DNA of 35,014 bases, from contig JBBSBE010000028.1 in the NCBI GenBank assembly GCA_038251625.1, positions 1 through 35,014 on the forward strand. The letters are read 5' to 3'. Origin of the DNA: JBBQXK01 sp038251625. Lineage in GTDB: Bacteria; Pseudomonadota; Alphaproteobacteria; Rhodobacterales; Rhodobacteraceae. This document shows positions 6,983 through 16,183 of the stretch, piece by piece (within the stretch, counting starts at the first letter, position 1; each line of letters opens with the position of its first letter). A program made the position numbers and the translations under genes. Below the pieces are notes generated by a model that saw only the letters and a program-made list of their open reading frames with translations, was not told where the DNA came from and searched no databases.

Positions 6983-9865
6983 TCAGGTCCGGCCCTTCAG
7001 CGCGGCCAGAACCGCGAAGGGGCTGTCGGGGTCGATGGGTTTTTCGGGGCGCGCGGGGCGGGCCTCGTAGACCTGCTTCGGGCGTTCGCCCTTGCCGCCG
7101 TCGCGCGGGCGATCCTTGCCCTTGCCCTTGCCCTTGTGCGCAGGCTTCTGACCCTGCGGGCGTTCGCCCCGCTCGGGCCGCTTCGGCGCGGGCTCGCCCT
7201 CCACCGGGGCCGGCACATCGCCCTGCGGCTTGGCGCCGCGCGGACGGGCCGGGCGGTCGCCTTGGGGGCGGGGTGTAAAATCGCGCTTGGGGCGCTCGGC
7301 GCGCGGACGCGGGGCCCAGGTAAAGGTGTAGAACACCTCCACCTCGGCCGCAGGGGGGGGCGCTTCCTCGGCGCTTTCGGATTCAGCCTCGGCGCCCTCC
7401 GCGGGCGCATCGTCCGCCGGGGCCTCTGCCACCGCTGCCACGTCAGACGGTTCGCCGCTTGCCTGTGCAGGCGCGGTCGCCGCCTCGGGCTTCGCCTTTG
7501 CCCGCTCGCCACGCTCGCCCTTGTAGCCCAGCCCCGCCATCAGGTCGACGAACTGTTCCAGCGTCATGCCGGTGATCGACAGCATGTCGGGCGTCGCCTC
7601 GAAACCCACGCGGCTGTCCTTGGCGCGCAGAAGATCGGCAAGGCGTTCCAGCATGTCGATCCGGATCGCCCGCGCCCCGGCCGGGTGATAGCCGCCAAGC
7701 GTGTAGTGTTCGCGCGGCACGGCGGGAATGTTCGGGATCGTCACCAGACCCGGGGGGGGGCTTTGCGGCATGTCGTCCACGTTATTGGCCAGCGACCATA
7801 GCACCAGCCGCAACCGCGTGGGCGCGGGCTTCAAGAGCAGGGGCTGAAAGATGGTGAATTGCCCGAACCGCACGCCGTGCTTGCGCAAGGCACCGCGCGC
7901 CTCCTGCTCCAGCGCCTTCACCTCATCGGCCACGGTCGCGCGCGGCAGAACGCCCAGATGCTCGACCAGGCGGAAGGCGAAACCGCGCGCAAGGCCGGTC
8001 AGCGCCTCGTCCTTCTGCATCGCCGTCAGCGGCTCGAAGAGCGATGCGACCTTGCGATCGATGAAATGCTGCAACCGGCGGCGCACCTTTTCTGCCACGT
8101 CCGGCCCCGCCTCTTCATCGACGAACGCCTCGACCGCCGGGCGCATGATATCGGCGCCTTTCACAAGCTTGCCGATGGCGTTCGTACCCCACATCAGCCC
8201 GCCCTGATCGGTGAAGTCCAGTTCGGTATCGGGTGCGTTGTAGAACCGGTCCGCCCGCAGGTGGAACTCGGGCGCCAGCGCCTGCACCGCCGCCTGTTGC
8301 AGCGTGCGCGCCTCGTCCGCCGACCCGCTCGCATCGCGACGGAACCGAAATCCTTCCAGACGGCCGACAAACTCGCCCTCGACCGTCACTTCGCCCTTGT
8401 CGTTCACCTCGGCCACGAGGCTCTCCTTCTGCTTCAACCGGCGCATCAGCACCGAGGTGCGCCGGTCCACGAATGCGCGCGTCAGCGCTGCGTGCAGCGC
8501 ATCCGACAACCGATCTTCTACCGCGCGCGTCTCTTGCCGCCAATGGGTTTCGTCCTGAACCCACCCTTTGCGCTGCGCCACATATGTCCATGTGCGGATA
8601 TACGCCAGCCGTTTCGACAAAGCGTCGATATCGCCTTCCGTCCGGTCGATCCGCTGGACGGCCTTCGCCATCCAGTCAGTGGGGACCTGACCCTCGCTCA
8701 GATAGGTGAAAATGCGGGCCAGAAGGGTGGCGTGTTCGGCCTCGCTGATCCCCCGGAAATCGGGGATGCGGCAGACATCCCACAGCAGGCGCACGGCCTG
8801 CGGGCCGGTCAGGCGGCGGGCCACCTCGGGCATTTCCGACAGGGTTTTCAGCGCCGTCAGGTCATCGGCTTCGCGCGCGCGGTTCAGCCATTCGTTGGCA
8901 ACCGGCACCTCAAGGCTGTCGATCAGACGCTGCACCGTGCCGAACTCCAGCACATCGTTGCGCCACGAGAGGCGCTTGACGGGCGCAAAGCGGTGGTTCT
9001 CGATCGCCTCCACCAGATCGTCGTCCAGCGGCGCGGCCTCGCCCGTCACCCCGAACGTGCCGGGGTTGAGGTGCCGCCCCGCGCGGCCTGCGATCTGGCC
9101 CAGCTCATGCGGAAACAGGGGCCGCATCCGGCGCCCGTCATATTTGGCGGTGGCGGAAAATGCGACATGCCGGATATCGAGGTTCAGGCCCATGCCGATG
9201 GCATCGGTGGCCACAAGGTAATCCACCTCGCCTGCCTGATACATCGCGACCTGCGCGTTGCGCGTGCGGGGCGAAAGCGCCCCCATGACCACCGCGCATC
9301 CGCCCTTCTGCCGCCGGATCAGTTCGGCGATGGCATAGACATTTTCAACCGAAAACCCCACGATAGCGCTGCGGGCAGGCAGACGGCTTATCTTTTTCGA
9401 ACCTCCGTACGTCAGCGTGCTGAACCGTTCGCGGCGCATGAACGTCACGTGCGGCACCAGCGCCGCGATCGCGCCGCGCATCGCCTCGGACCCCAGGAAC
9501 ATCGTCTCGACCAGCCCCCGCGCCCGCAAAAGCCGGTCGGTGAAGACATGGCCCCGCTCGGGGTCGGCGCAAAGCTGGATCTCGTCCACCGCCACGAAAT
9601 CGGCGCCGATCTCTTGCGGCATGGCCTCGACGGTGCAAACCCAATAGACCGTCCGTTCGGGCACGATCCGCTCTTCCCCCGTGACCAGCGCCACGACGGA
9701 AGGGCCCCGCGCGGCCACGATCCGGTCATAGACCTCGCGCGCCAGCAGACGCAGCGGCAGGCCGATGACGCCGGTGCGATGGCCCAGCATCCGCTCGATG
9801 GCGTAATGCGTCTTGCCGGTGTTGGTGGGGCCAAGCACGGCCGTGACCCGGGCGGGTGAAAGCAT
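6983..9865 (-). CDS. SUV3-like DExH-box RNA helicase
   Basis: This 960-residue protein resembles mitochondrial SUPV3L1/Suv3, the helicase of the RNA degradosome, in its bacterial form. Walker A is GPTNTGKT (residues 12-19), motif II is DEIQ in VAVDEIQLCADPERGH, motif III-like FLGSEAM follows, and motif VI is QIAGRAGRH. The central C-terminal region (about 400-740) is poorly conserved, and the last 190 residues are low-complexity and rich in Ala, Pro, Glu, Lys and Arg, ending in a Lys/Arg/Gly-rich stretch that could bind RNA. The start ATG is preceded by GAGG at a 9-10 base distance; the frame stays open to 10021 but that extension overlaps the TPR gene. Two runs of eight C residues (coding strand) lie at 7752-7759 and 7353-7360, both beyond the helicase core. 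Confidence 0.9.
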   Translation of the reverse strand: MLSPARVTAVLGPTNTGKTHYAIERMLGHRTGVIGLPLRLLAREVYDRIVAARGPSVVALVTGEERIVPERTVYWVCTVEAMPQEIGADFVAVDEIQLCADPERGHVFTDRLLRARGLVETMFLGSEAMRGAIAALVPHVTFMRRERFSTLTYGGSKKISRLPARSAIVGFSVENVYAIAELIRRQKGGCAVVMGALSPRTRNAQVAMYQAGEVDYLVATDAIGMGLNLDIRHVAFSATAKYDGRRMRPLFPHELGQIAGRAGRHLNPGTFGVTGEAAPLDDDLVEAIENHRFAPVKRLSWRNDVLEFGTVQRLIDSLEVPVANEWLNRAREADDLTALKTLSEMPEVARRLTGPQAVRLLWDVCRIPDFRGISEAEHATLLARIFTYLSEGQVPTDWMAKAVQRIDRTEGDIDALSKRLAYIRTWTYVAQRKGWVQDETHWRQETRAVEDRLSDALHAALTRAFVDRRTSVLMRRLKQKESLVAEVNDKGEVTVEGEFVGRLEGFRFRRDASGSADEARTLQQAAVQALAPEFHLRADRFYNAPDTELDFTDQGGLMWGTNAIGKLVKGADIMRPAVEAFVDEEAGPDVAEKVRRRLQHFIDRKVASLFEPLTAMQKDEALTGLARGFAFRLVEHLGVLPRATVADEVKALEQEARGALRKHGVRFGQFTIFQPLLLKPAPTRLRLVLWSLANNVDDMPQSPPPGLVTIPNIPAVPREHYTLGGYHPAGARAIRIDMLERLADLLRAKDSRVGFEATPDMLSITGMTLEQFVDLMAGLGYKGERGERAKAKPEAATAPAQASGEPSDVAAVAEAPADDAPAEGAEAESESAEEAPPPAAEVEVFYTFTWAPRPRAERPKRDFTPRPQGDRPARPRGAKPQGDVPAPVEGEPAPKRPERGERPQGQKPAHKGKGKGKDRPRDGGKGERPKQVYEARPARPEKPIDPDSPFAVLAALKGRT

Positions 9866-9890
9866 GGGCGTCAGCCTCGCCGGGGTGAGT

Positions 9891-10451
9891 TCAGAGGTCC
9901 TGTCCGGCGGCCTTTTTCTCCAGCCGCTGCACGGATTGCAATACCCCGGCCAGATGGGGATGTATAGCCAGCGCGGCGCGGTAAACCTCCAGCGCCTCTG
10001 CGTCCTTTCCCGTCTGCTCAAGGATCATGCCAAAGCCCGCCAGCGCCCCGAAATGGCGTGGATTGCGCTTCAGCACCTCGGCGATATCGGCGACCGAGGG
10101 GCCATAAAGCCCGGCCTGAAAATAAGCGGTGGCGCGCGCGTTCCATCCTTCGGCGAATTCGGGGGCGTGGTCGATCAGGGCCGTCAGATGCTCGATCGCC
10201 GCCGCCGTATCCCCGGCCGCCAGCGCATCGCGCCCCCGCTGCAACAGCAGGTCCATCGCGGGCGATCCCGATTTCGACCATTCCGACCAGATTTCCCGCT
10301 CGATCCGGCCTGCGGCCTTGTCGTCTGCGGTCTGAAGCCGGGTGAAAAGATCGTCGAGCGGTGCCGTCTGCGCGAAAACCGGCCCGCAGGCGATCACAAT
10401 CGACAGACCTGCCGCAACGATACGATTGTGTAACGTGCCCCATGCTTTCAT
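9891..10451 (-). CDS. exported tetratricopeptide-repeat protein
   Basis: A 186-residue protein with an N-terminal signal peptide (residues 1-28, ending CGPVFAQ) and at least two to three TPR units between about residues 65 and 170, seen as the A-L/G/Y-A/F-P helix-turn pattern (AIEHLTALIDHAPEFAEGWNAR, AEVLKRNPRHFGALAGFG, ALEVYRAALAIHPHLAG). TPR arrays bind other proteins; the partner is unknown. It is the first gene of the minus-strand cluster, 25 bp before the helicase, which has its own Shine-Dalgarno. Its place beside RNA-related genes is common in Rhodobacterales, but a functional link is unproven because it should be periplasmic. Confidence 0.85.
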   Translation of the reverse strand: MKAWGTLHNRIVAAGLSIVIACGPVFAQTAPLDDLFTRLQTADDKAAGRIEREIWSEWSKSGSPAMDLLLQRGRDALAAGDTAAAIEHLTALIDHAPEFAEGWNARATAYFQAGLYGPSVADIAEVLKRNPRHFGALAGFGMILEQTGKDAEALEVYRAALAIHPHLAGVLQSVQRLEKKAAGQDL

Positions 10452-10526
10452 AACGGCGAGTGTAGCGCGGGTGACGCCAAAGGCCAGAGGGCCGTGGTCA
10501 CGTCACCGGGATTGAGGAGGCGGCGG

Positions 10527-10811
10527 ATGAGCGATGTGGTGACGGCGGCTGTGGCGATACTTGGCGAAAAGGTACAGGGCTTCGACGGTGTGGCGAAATT
10601 CGTGATCACCGACGAAGGCTCGATCATGATCGACGAGGGCGGCGTGCGCGAAGGCGACGAAGAGGCGGATGTGACGCTGACGGCCGACGCCGACACGTTC
10701 AAGGCGATTCTCGACGGCGAGATGAACCCGACGGCGGCCTTCATGCAGGGCAAGCTGATGGTTGACGGCAACATGGGCCTGGCGATGAAGCTTGGCGCCG
10801 TGATCGGGTGA
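10527..10811 (+). CDS. SCP2 sterol-binding domain protein
   Basis: A 94-residue single-domain protein with the SCP2 lipid-carrier fold: VQGFDGVAKFVITDEGSIMID, then the motif ADVTLTADADTFKAILDGEMNPTAAFMQGKLMVDGNMGLAMKL, which is diagnostic. The family binds lipids or acyl-CoA in a hydrophobic tunnel. The ATG is preceded by GAGGAGG at 6 bases; an upstream GTG-initiated reading (10494) lacks such a signal. The next gene, an alpha/beta hydrolase, starts inside its stop codon, so the pair is translationally coupled and may act together on lipids (inference). Confidence 0.92.
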   Translation: MSDVVTAAVAILGEKVQGFDGVAKFVITDEGSIMIDEGGVREGDEEADVTLTADADTFKAILDGEMNPTAAFMQGKLMVDGNMGLAMKLGAVIG

Positions 10812-11743
10812 CAGCGCTGGCCGAAGCCCCGCTTTTTGCCGAGGTGGCCGATGGCCCCCCCGATGGACGGGCGTTTTGGACAAAGGCGGAAGACGGGGTG
10901 CGCCTGCGCGTCGGGCACTGGCCGGGCGGTACGCGCGGCAGTGTGCTGCTGATCCCCGGCCGCACCGAATACATCGAGAAATACGGGCCGACAGCGGCAA
11001 ACCTTGTAGCCGAGGGTTGGCATGTGCTGGCGCTTGACGTGCGCGGTCAGGGCCTGGCGGACCGCCCCCTGCCCGATCCGATGGTGGGGCATGTGCGGGC
11101 GCACGGCGACTATCAGCGCGATGTGGCGGCGGCCGTGGCCGCGATGCGCAGCCTTGGGCTGCCCGCGCCCTTTCACCTGTTGGGCCATTCGATGGGTGGC
11201 GCGATCGGCCTGCGCGCGATGATCGAGGGCAAGCCCTTTCAGCGCGCTGCATTTTCGGCGCCGATGTGGGGCATTCGGCTCTCTACCGGGGTCGAGCCTG
11301 CGGCGCGGGTGGCGGCGGCGGCGGCCAAGCTTGTCGGGCGCCATACCGGATATGCCCCCGGCACCGGCAAGGTGACCTATCTTCTTGCGGCGCCCTTCGC
11401 CGGGAACACGCTGACAACAGACGAAGCGACGTGGAACTGGATGCGCCACCAGTCGCAAGCCCACCCCGAACTGACCCTCGGCGGCCCGAGCCTTGCCTGG
11501 GCCGCGGGTGCGATGGCCGAAACGCGCTGGCTCGCGCGGCAGGTGCGGCCACGGGTGCCCACGGTCGTGCTGCTGGGCAGTGGCGAGCGGATCGTGAATA
11601 CCGCAGCCGTTCAGGCGATGGTGCGTGGCTGGCCCGAAGCGCGGCTCCTGATCCTGCCCGGTGCAGAGCATGAGGTTCTGATGGAAGCGCCGCCCATCCG
11701 CAAAGAGGCGATTGCGGCCATCGTCGCCCATCTTGCCGGCTGA
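10808..11743 (+). CDS. alpha/beta hydrolase, lysophospholipase-like
   Basis: This 311-residue protein has the alpha/beta-hydrolase nucleophile elbow GHSMGG with Ser128, an oxyanion-region IPGRTEYIEKYG near residue 50, the strand ALDVRGQGLADRP, a late Asp/Glu candidate in LLGSGERIVNT, and a C-terminal His in LPGAEHEVLMEAP. This matches the PldB-like lysophospholipase group. The start is GTG, overlapping the SCP2 stop by four bases (GTGA). Its stop lies five bases from the stop of the convergent Anbu gene. Substrate is not determined by the sequence; monoacylglycerol or lysophospholipid is likely by family. Confidence 0.88.
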   Translation: MTALAEAPLFAEVADGPPDGRAFWTKAEDGVRLRVGHWPGGTRGSVLLIPGRTEYIEKYGPTAANLVAEGWHVLALDVRGQGLADRPLPDPMVGHVRAHGDYQRDVAAAVAAMRSLGLPAPFHLLGHSMGGAIGLRAMIEGKPFQRAAFSAPMWGIRLSTGVEPAARVAAAAAKLVGRHTGYAPGTGKVTYLLAAPFAGNTLTTDEATWNWMRHQSQAHPELTLGGPSLAWAAGAMAETRWLARQVRPRVPTVVLLGSGERIVNTAAVQAMVRGWPEARLLILPGAEHEVLMEAPPIRKEAIAAIVAHLAG

Positions 11744-11748
11744 CAGGT

Positions 11749-12471
11749 TCAGATCTCGATCTGCGAAAACCCGTCGCGCAGGGCCTGGCTCCAGCCTTCG
11801 CTCATCCGGCGAAAACCGTCATCCCCCGCCTCGATCCGCCGCCGCTCGGTCACGCGGCAGGCATCGGTTGCGATCACCGCAAGGTCCAGCGGCATGCCAA
11901 CCGACAGGTTCGACCGCAGCGTCGAATCCATCGACAAAAGCACCGCCTTCTTGCCGTCGATCAGCGATGTCTTGGGCGTCACCACCCGGTCGAGAATCGG
12001 CTTGCCGTACTTGTGCTCGCCGATCTGCAGAAAGGGTGTATCCTCGGTGGCCTCGATGAAATTGCCCTCGGGGTAGATCAGGAAAAGCCGCATCTCGCCG
12101 CCCTTGCGCTGCCCCGCCACGATCAGCGATGCGCTGGCCCCCTGCGCCATGGAAAGCTTGTCGTCGATATCCTTGCGCACCCTCGCCAGCATGTCGCCGA
12201 TCATGCCCGCAACCTGCAAAAGCGTGGGCGCCTGCATGATCGAGCTATCGGCGGTGGCGTTCGGATCGTCAATCTCGTCGCGCAGCCGCGACATCGTGGT
12301 CTGCGTGACCGACAGGCTGCCTGCGGTCAGCACAGCGATCACACGCTCGCCCGGTTCTTCGAACACGAACATCTTGCGGTAGATGGCAATGTTGTCGAGG
12401 CCCGCATTGGTGCGCGTGTCCGACAAAAGCACGATCCCTTCGTCCAATAGAAGGCCTACGCAATAGGTCAT
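11749..12471 (-). CDS. Anbu-type proteasome-like N-terminal-nucleophile peptidase
   Basis: A 240-residue protein of the Anbu (ancestral beta subunit) family. After Met removal, Thr1 would be the nucleophile (TYCVGLLLDEG), Asp17 sits in LLSDTRTNAG, and a Lys follows at about position 32, matching the proteasomal Thr1/Asp17/Lys33 arrangement. The chosen ATG puts the Thr directly second; the longer open frame to 12513 would bury it. Anbu particles form open helical or ring-like assemblies; physiological substrates are unknown. In many bacteria the gene sits beside a transglutaminase-like protein, an alpha-E protein and an ATP-grasp protein; none of these is in this window, where it lies between an alpha/beta hydrolase and lysC. 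Confidence 0.88.
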   Translation of the reverse strand: MTYCVGLLLDEGIVLLSDTRTNAGLDNIAIYRKMFVFEEPGERVIAVLTAGSLSVTQTTMSRLRDEIDDPNATADSSIMQAPTLLQVAGMIGDMLARVRKDIDDKLSMAQGASASLIVAGQRKGGEMRLFLIYPEGNFIEATEDTPFLQIGEHKYGKPILDRVVTPKTSLIDGKKAVLLSMDSTLRSNLSVGMPLDLAVIATDACRVTERRRIEAGDDGFRRMSEGWSQALRDGFSQIEI

Positions 12472-12572
12472 GCTTGTCCCCGCTCCATTAGCCACAACTG
12501 CTATCCCTGCCATCCTGCCAAGGAAAGGATGAACTTAGCGCAAAGGTCCGGTGTTGCCGCACCGCCGCGCCC

Positions 12573-12601
12573 TTGCGGAAGGTGCCTGCCCCGCATAGAA
12601 G
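12573..12601 (+). promoter_or_regulatory. candidate sigma70-type promoter for lysC
   Basis: TTGCGG at 12573-12578 and TAGAAG at 12596-12601 are separated by 17 bases and lie 36 bases upstream of the lysC start. Both elements deviate from consensus, so this is only a candidate. Confidence 0.3.
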
Positions 12602-12637
12602 GCGCCCCGACGATCCGGCCTTCAATTGGGGGAGCCC

Positions 12638-13894
12638 ATGCCGCTTCTCGTGATGAAATTCGGCGGCACTTCGGTAGCCGACCTCGCGCGCATCCGGAAT
12701 GCGGCTGCGAAGGTCAAACGCGAGGTCGAGCGCGGATATGAGGTCATCGTGATCGTGTCGGCCATGTCGGGCAAGACGAACGAGCTTGTGGGCTGGGTCG
12801 AACAGACCTCGCCGCTTTTTGACGCGCGCGAGTATGATGCCGTCGTCTCTGCGGGCGAGAATGTGACGGCGGGGCTGATGGCGCTGACGTTGCAGGAAAT
12901 GGACGTGCCCGCGCGCAGCTGGCAAGGTTGGCAGGTGCCCATCAACACAACCTCGGCCCATTCCGCCGCACGGTTCCTGTCGATCCCGCGCGCCAATCTC
13001 GACGCCAAGTTTGCCGAAGGCTTCAAGGTCGCCGTCGTCGCGGGCTTTCAGGGTGTGAGTCCCGAGGGGCGCATCACCACGCTGGGGCGCGGCGGGTCCG
13101 ACACCACCGCCGTGGCCTTCGCCGCCGCCTTTGCCGCGGAACGCTGCGATATCTATACCGATGTGGATGGCATCTACACCACCGATCCCCGCATCTCGCC
13201 CAAGGCCCGCAAGCTTGACCGCATCGCGTTTGAGGAAATGCTGGAACTGGCAAGCCTTGGGGCGAAGGTGCTGCAAACCCGCTCGGTCGAGCTTGCCATG
13301 CGCTACAAGGTGCGCCTGCGCGTGCTGTCCTCGTTCGAGGATACTGACGAGAACTCTGGAACCCTGGTCTGCACCGAGGAGGAAATCATGGAATCCAAAG
13401 TGGTATCGGGCGTCGCCTACAGTCGGGACGAGGCCAAGATGACGCTAGTGTCGGTGGAAGACCGCCCCGGCGTCGCCGCCGCCATCTTCGGCCCGCTGGC
13501 CGAGGCCGGGGTGAACGTCGACATGATCGTGCAGAACATCAGCGAAAAGAACTACGGCACCCACGCAGGTGCCGTGACCGACATGACCTTTTCCTGCCCC
13601 ATCAATCAGGTCGTGCGGGCGCAAAAGGCGATGGAGGATGCCCGCGCCAAGGGCGATATCGCCTATGACGATCTGGTGGTGGATACCGATGTGGCCAAGG
13701 TTTCGGTGGTGGGCATCGGGATGCGCAGCCATGCCGGAGTGGCGGCGTCGATGTTCAAGGCGCTGTCGGCGGAAAACGTCAACATCAAGGTGATCGCTAC
13801 ATCCGAGATCAAGATTTCGGTGTTGATCGACCGGAAATATATGGAACTGGCCGTGCAGGCCCTCCATGATGCCTTCGGTCTGGAGAAGGCCTGA
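12638..13894 (+). CDS. lysC: aspartate kinase
   Basis: Aspartate kinase phosphorylates L-aspartate, the first step to lysine, threonine, methionine and diaminopimelate. The 418-residue protein has the N-terminal KFGGTSV motif (residues 7-13), the ATP/aspartate-site sequences GRGGSDTTAVA and DVDGIYTTDPR, and two C-terminal ACT domains (about 270-410; VEDRPGVAAAIFGPLAEAGVNVDMI and GIGMRSHAGVAASMFKALSAENVNI), the usual site of lysine/threonine feedback. The ATG follows GGGGGAG; an in-frame TTG four codons upstream is less likely. ptsP follows 18 bp later on the same strand, a common alphaproteobacterial pairing. Confidence 0.95.
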   Translation: MPLLVMKFGGTSVADLARIRNAAAKVKREVERGYEVIVIVSAMSGKTNELVGWVEQTSPLFDAREYDAVVSAGENVTAGLMALTLQEMDVPARSWQGWQVPINTTSAHSAARFLSIPRANLDAKFAEGFKVAVVAGFQGVSPEGRITTLGRGGSDTTAVAFAAAFAAERCDIYTDVDGIYTTDPRISPKARKLDRIAFEEMLELASLGAKVLQTRSVELAMRYKVRLRVLSSFEDTDENSGTLVCTEEEIMESKVVSGVAYSRDEAKMTLVSVEDRPGVAAAIFGPLAEAGVNVDMIVQNISEKNYGTHAGAVTDMTFSCPINQVVRAQKAMEDARAKGDIAYDDLVVDTDVAKVSVVGIGMRSHAGVAASMFKALSAENVNIKVIATSEIKISVLIDRKYMELAVQALHDAFGLEKA

Positions 13895-13912
13895 CAACCG
13901 CGCCGGGGGGCC

Positions 13913-16156
13913 ATGGCGGAACGCACCGAGACGGAAAGCCGCAAGCTTCTGCGTCGCCTGCGCGACAGCCTCGCCGAACCCGGCGAGGGCCAGGACAGGC
14001 TTGACCGCATCACCCAGATCATCGCCTCGTCGATGGGCACCGAGGTGTGCTCGATCTATCTTTTCCGCGATCCCGAAACGCTGGAGCTTTGCGCCACAGA
14101 GGGCCTGAAGCCGGAAGCGGTACACCAGACCCGGATGAAGCTGGGCGAGGGGCTGGTGGGCCGCGTGGCGCGCAGGGCAACGCCGGTGAATACCGCCAAT
14201 GCCCCCGCCGCAAAGGGTTTTCGCTACATGCCCGAAACGGGGGAAGAGATCTTTTCCTCTTTCCTTGGCGTGCCGATCCAGCGGGTGGGTGAACGGCTGG
14301 GCGTGCTGGTGGTGCAGTCGAAACAGGCGCGCGAATTTTCGGAAGACGAGGTTTATGCGCTGGAAGTCGTGGCCATGGTGCTGGCCGAGATGACCGAGCT
14401 TGGCGCCTTCGCCTCGGACGATGACGGGATGCGCGCGCTGCACCGCCGCCCGGTGATGTTTCGCGGCTCGACCGCGCAGGAAGGCACCGCCGAAGGCCGG
14501 GTCTGGCTGCACGAGGCGCGCGTGGTGGTGACCAACCCCGTGGCGGACGATCCCGTGGCCGAGGTTGAGCGTATCCGCGAGGCCGTCGGGCAGTTGCGCG
14601 TGTCGGTCGATGATCTTTTGTCTGCCGAAAGCCTCGACAAGGACCAGCGCCAGGTTCTGGAAGCCTACCGCATGTTCGCCCGTTCGCGCGGATGGCTGCG
14701 CCGGATGGAAGAGGATATCGGCCTTGGCCTCTCTGCCGAGGCGGCGGTCGAGAAAGAACAATCCGCCGCACGCGCGCGCCTGTCGCAGGTGCCCGATGCC
14801 TATCTGCGCGAACGGCTCAGCGATCTGGACGACCTGTCCAACCGGCTTTTGCGCATCCTGACGGGACAAGGCAAGAACACCGGCGCCGAGATGCCGGACA
14901 ATCCGGTGCTTGTTGCGCGCAACATCGGCCCGGCGGAGCTTCTGGAATACGGGCGCAAGTTGCGCGGCGTGGTGCTGCAGGAAGGATCGGTCGGCAGCCA
15001 TGCCGCGATCGTGGCGCGTGCGCTGGCCATTCCGCTGGTGATCCACGCCGATGGCATCGTGGGCGAGGCGCTGAACGGCGATACGATCCTTGTCGATGGC
15101 GATCAGGGGATCGTCCACCTGCGGCCTGAAGACACCGTCACCTCTGCCTTCCGTGACAAGATCGCGATGCAGGCCAAGGCGCAGGAACGGTACGCGGGCC
15201 TGCGCGATCTGCCCGCCACGGCGCGCTGCGGCTCGACCGTCTCGCTTCACATGAACGCAGGCCTGATGGCCGATCTGCCCTCGCTTGTGGGGTCGGGTGC
15301 CGAGGGCGTGGGCCTTTTCCGCACCGAATTGCAGTTCCTGATCCGTAACCAGATGCCGAAGCGGGATGAACTTGCCCGCCTTTATGCCCGCGTGATGGAT
15401 GCAGCCAAGGGCCGCCGCGTGGCGTTCCGCACCCTCGATATCGGGTCCGACAAGGTGCTGCCCTACATGAAGCCGCAGGACGAACCGAACCCCGCGATGG
15501 GCTGGCGCGCGATCCGCGTGGGTCTCGACAAGCCCGGCGTGCTCCGGATGCAGGCGCAGGCGCTGATCCGTGCGGCGGACGGGCGGCCCCTTGCCATCAT
15601 GTTTCCCTTCATCGCCGAGATGAGCGAATTTCTTGAGGCGCGCGCGCATGTGATGGCCCAGCTTGAGCGCGAGGCGCGGTTGGGGCACACGATCCCGTCC
15701 AAGCTTGAAATTGGCGCGATGCTGGAAACGCCCAGCCTTGCACACGCGCCCCGCGCCTTCTTCGAGCAGGCCGATTTCATCTCGGTGGGCGGCAACGACC
15801 TGAAGCAGTTCTTCTTTGCCGCCGACCGTGAAAACGAACGCGTGCGGCGGCGCTATGATGTGCTGAACACCTCGTTTCTGGGGTTTCTGGAAACCGTGGT
15901 GCAACGCTGCGCCGAAACGGGAACGCCCCTGTCGTTCTGTGGCGAGGATGCCGGGCGCCCGGTTGAGGCGGTTGTGCTGTCGGCCATCGGGTTTCGCACG
16001 CTTTCGATGCGCCCGGCCTCGATCGGGCCGGTGAAAAGCCTGCTGCGGCGGGTGAACCTTGACGATCTTTCCGCCGTGATGGCGCAGGCACGGGCGCGCG
16101 GCGCCGACAACCTGCGCAGCGCGGTGATGGACCATCTGGCAAGCGTGCCCGAATAA
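13913..16156 (+). CDS. ptsP: phosphoenolpyruvate--protein phosphotransferase of the nitrogen PTS (enzyme I-Ntr)
   Basis: This 747-residue protein has an N-terminal GAF domain (about residues 25-165), then the PTS enzyme I domains. The phosphorylated histidine is His363 in GSHAAIVARA; the PEP-binding TIM barrel follows with GVGLFRTELQFL, FRTLDIGSDK, GWRAIRVGLD and the active-site cysteine in LSFCGEDAGRP. It passes phosphate from PEP to the NPr protein (PtsO) and then EIIA-Ntr; in Rhodobacterales and Rhizobiales the cascade controls K+, nitrogen and carbon responses. The GAF domain suggests sensing of glutamine or 2-oxoglutarate by family analogy. The gene is 18 bp downstream of lysC, so likely co-transcribed, and ends at a hairpin plus G-rich tract. 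Confidence 0.95.
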   Translation: MAERTETESRKLLRRLRDSLAEPGEGQDRLDRITQIIASSMGTEVCSIYLFRDPETLELCATEGLKPEAVHQTRMKLGEGLVGRVARRATPVNTANAPAAKGFRYMPETGEEIFSSFLGVPIQRVGERLGVLVVQSKQAREFSEDEVYALEVVAMVLAEMTELGAFASDDDGMRALHRRPVMFRGSTAQEGTAEGRVWLHEARVVVTNPVADDPVAEVERIREAVGQLRVSVDDLLSAESLDKDQRQVLEAYRMFARSRGWLRRMEEDIGLGLSAEAAVEKEQSAARARLSQVPDAYLRERLSDLDDLSNRLLRILTGQGKNTGAEMPDNPVLVARNIGPAELLEYGRKLRGVVLQEGSVGSHAAIVARALAIPLVIHADGIVGEALNGDTILVDGDQGIVHLRPEDTVTSAFRDKIAMQAKAQERYAGLRDLPATARCGSTVSLHMNAGLMADLPSLVGSGAEGVGLFRTELQFLIRNQMPKRDELARLYARVMDAAKGRRVAFRTLDIGSDKVLPYMKPQDEPNPAMGWRAIRVGLDKPGVLRMQAQALIRAADGRPLAIMFPFIAEMSEFLEARAHVMAQLEREARLGHTIPSKLEIGAMLETPSLAHAPRAFFEQADFISVGGNDLKQFFFAADRENERVRRRYDVLNTSFLGFLETVVQRCAETGTPLSFCGEDAGRPVEAVVLSAIGFRTLSMRPASIGPVKSLLRRVNLDDLSAVMAQARARGADNLRSAVMDHLASVPE

Positions 16157-16159
16157 GAA

Positions 16160-16183
16160 CCCCGCCGGGGTGAACCGGCGGGG
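16160..16183 (+). terminator. hairpin after ptsP (likely terminator)
   Basis: Perfect 9-bp stem CCCCGCCGG/CCGGCGGGG with loop GGTGAA, starting four bases after the ptsP stop. The tail is G-rich instead of T-rich, so it is not a classical intrinsic terminator; it may work with Rho or mainly protect the 3' end. Confidence 0.55.

Noticed and set aside
7859..9859. 666-codon plus-strand frame antisense to the helicase gene
   Set aside because: Low-complexity Arg/His-rich composition and no ribosome site; the helicase motifs on the other strand explain the region.
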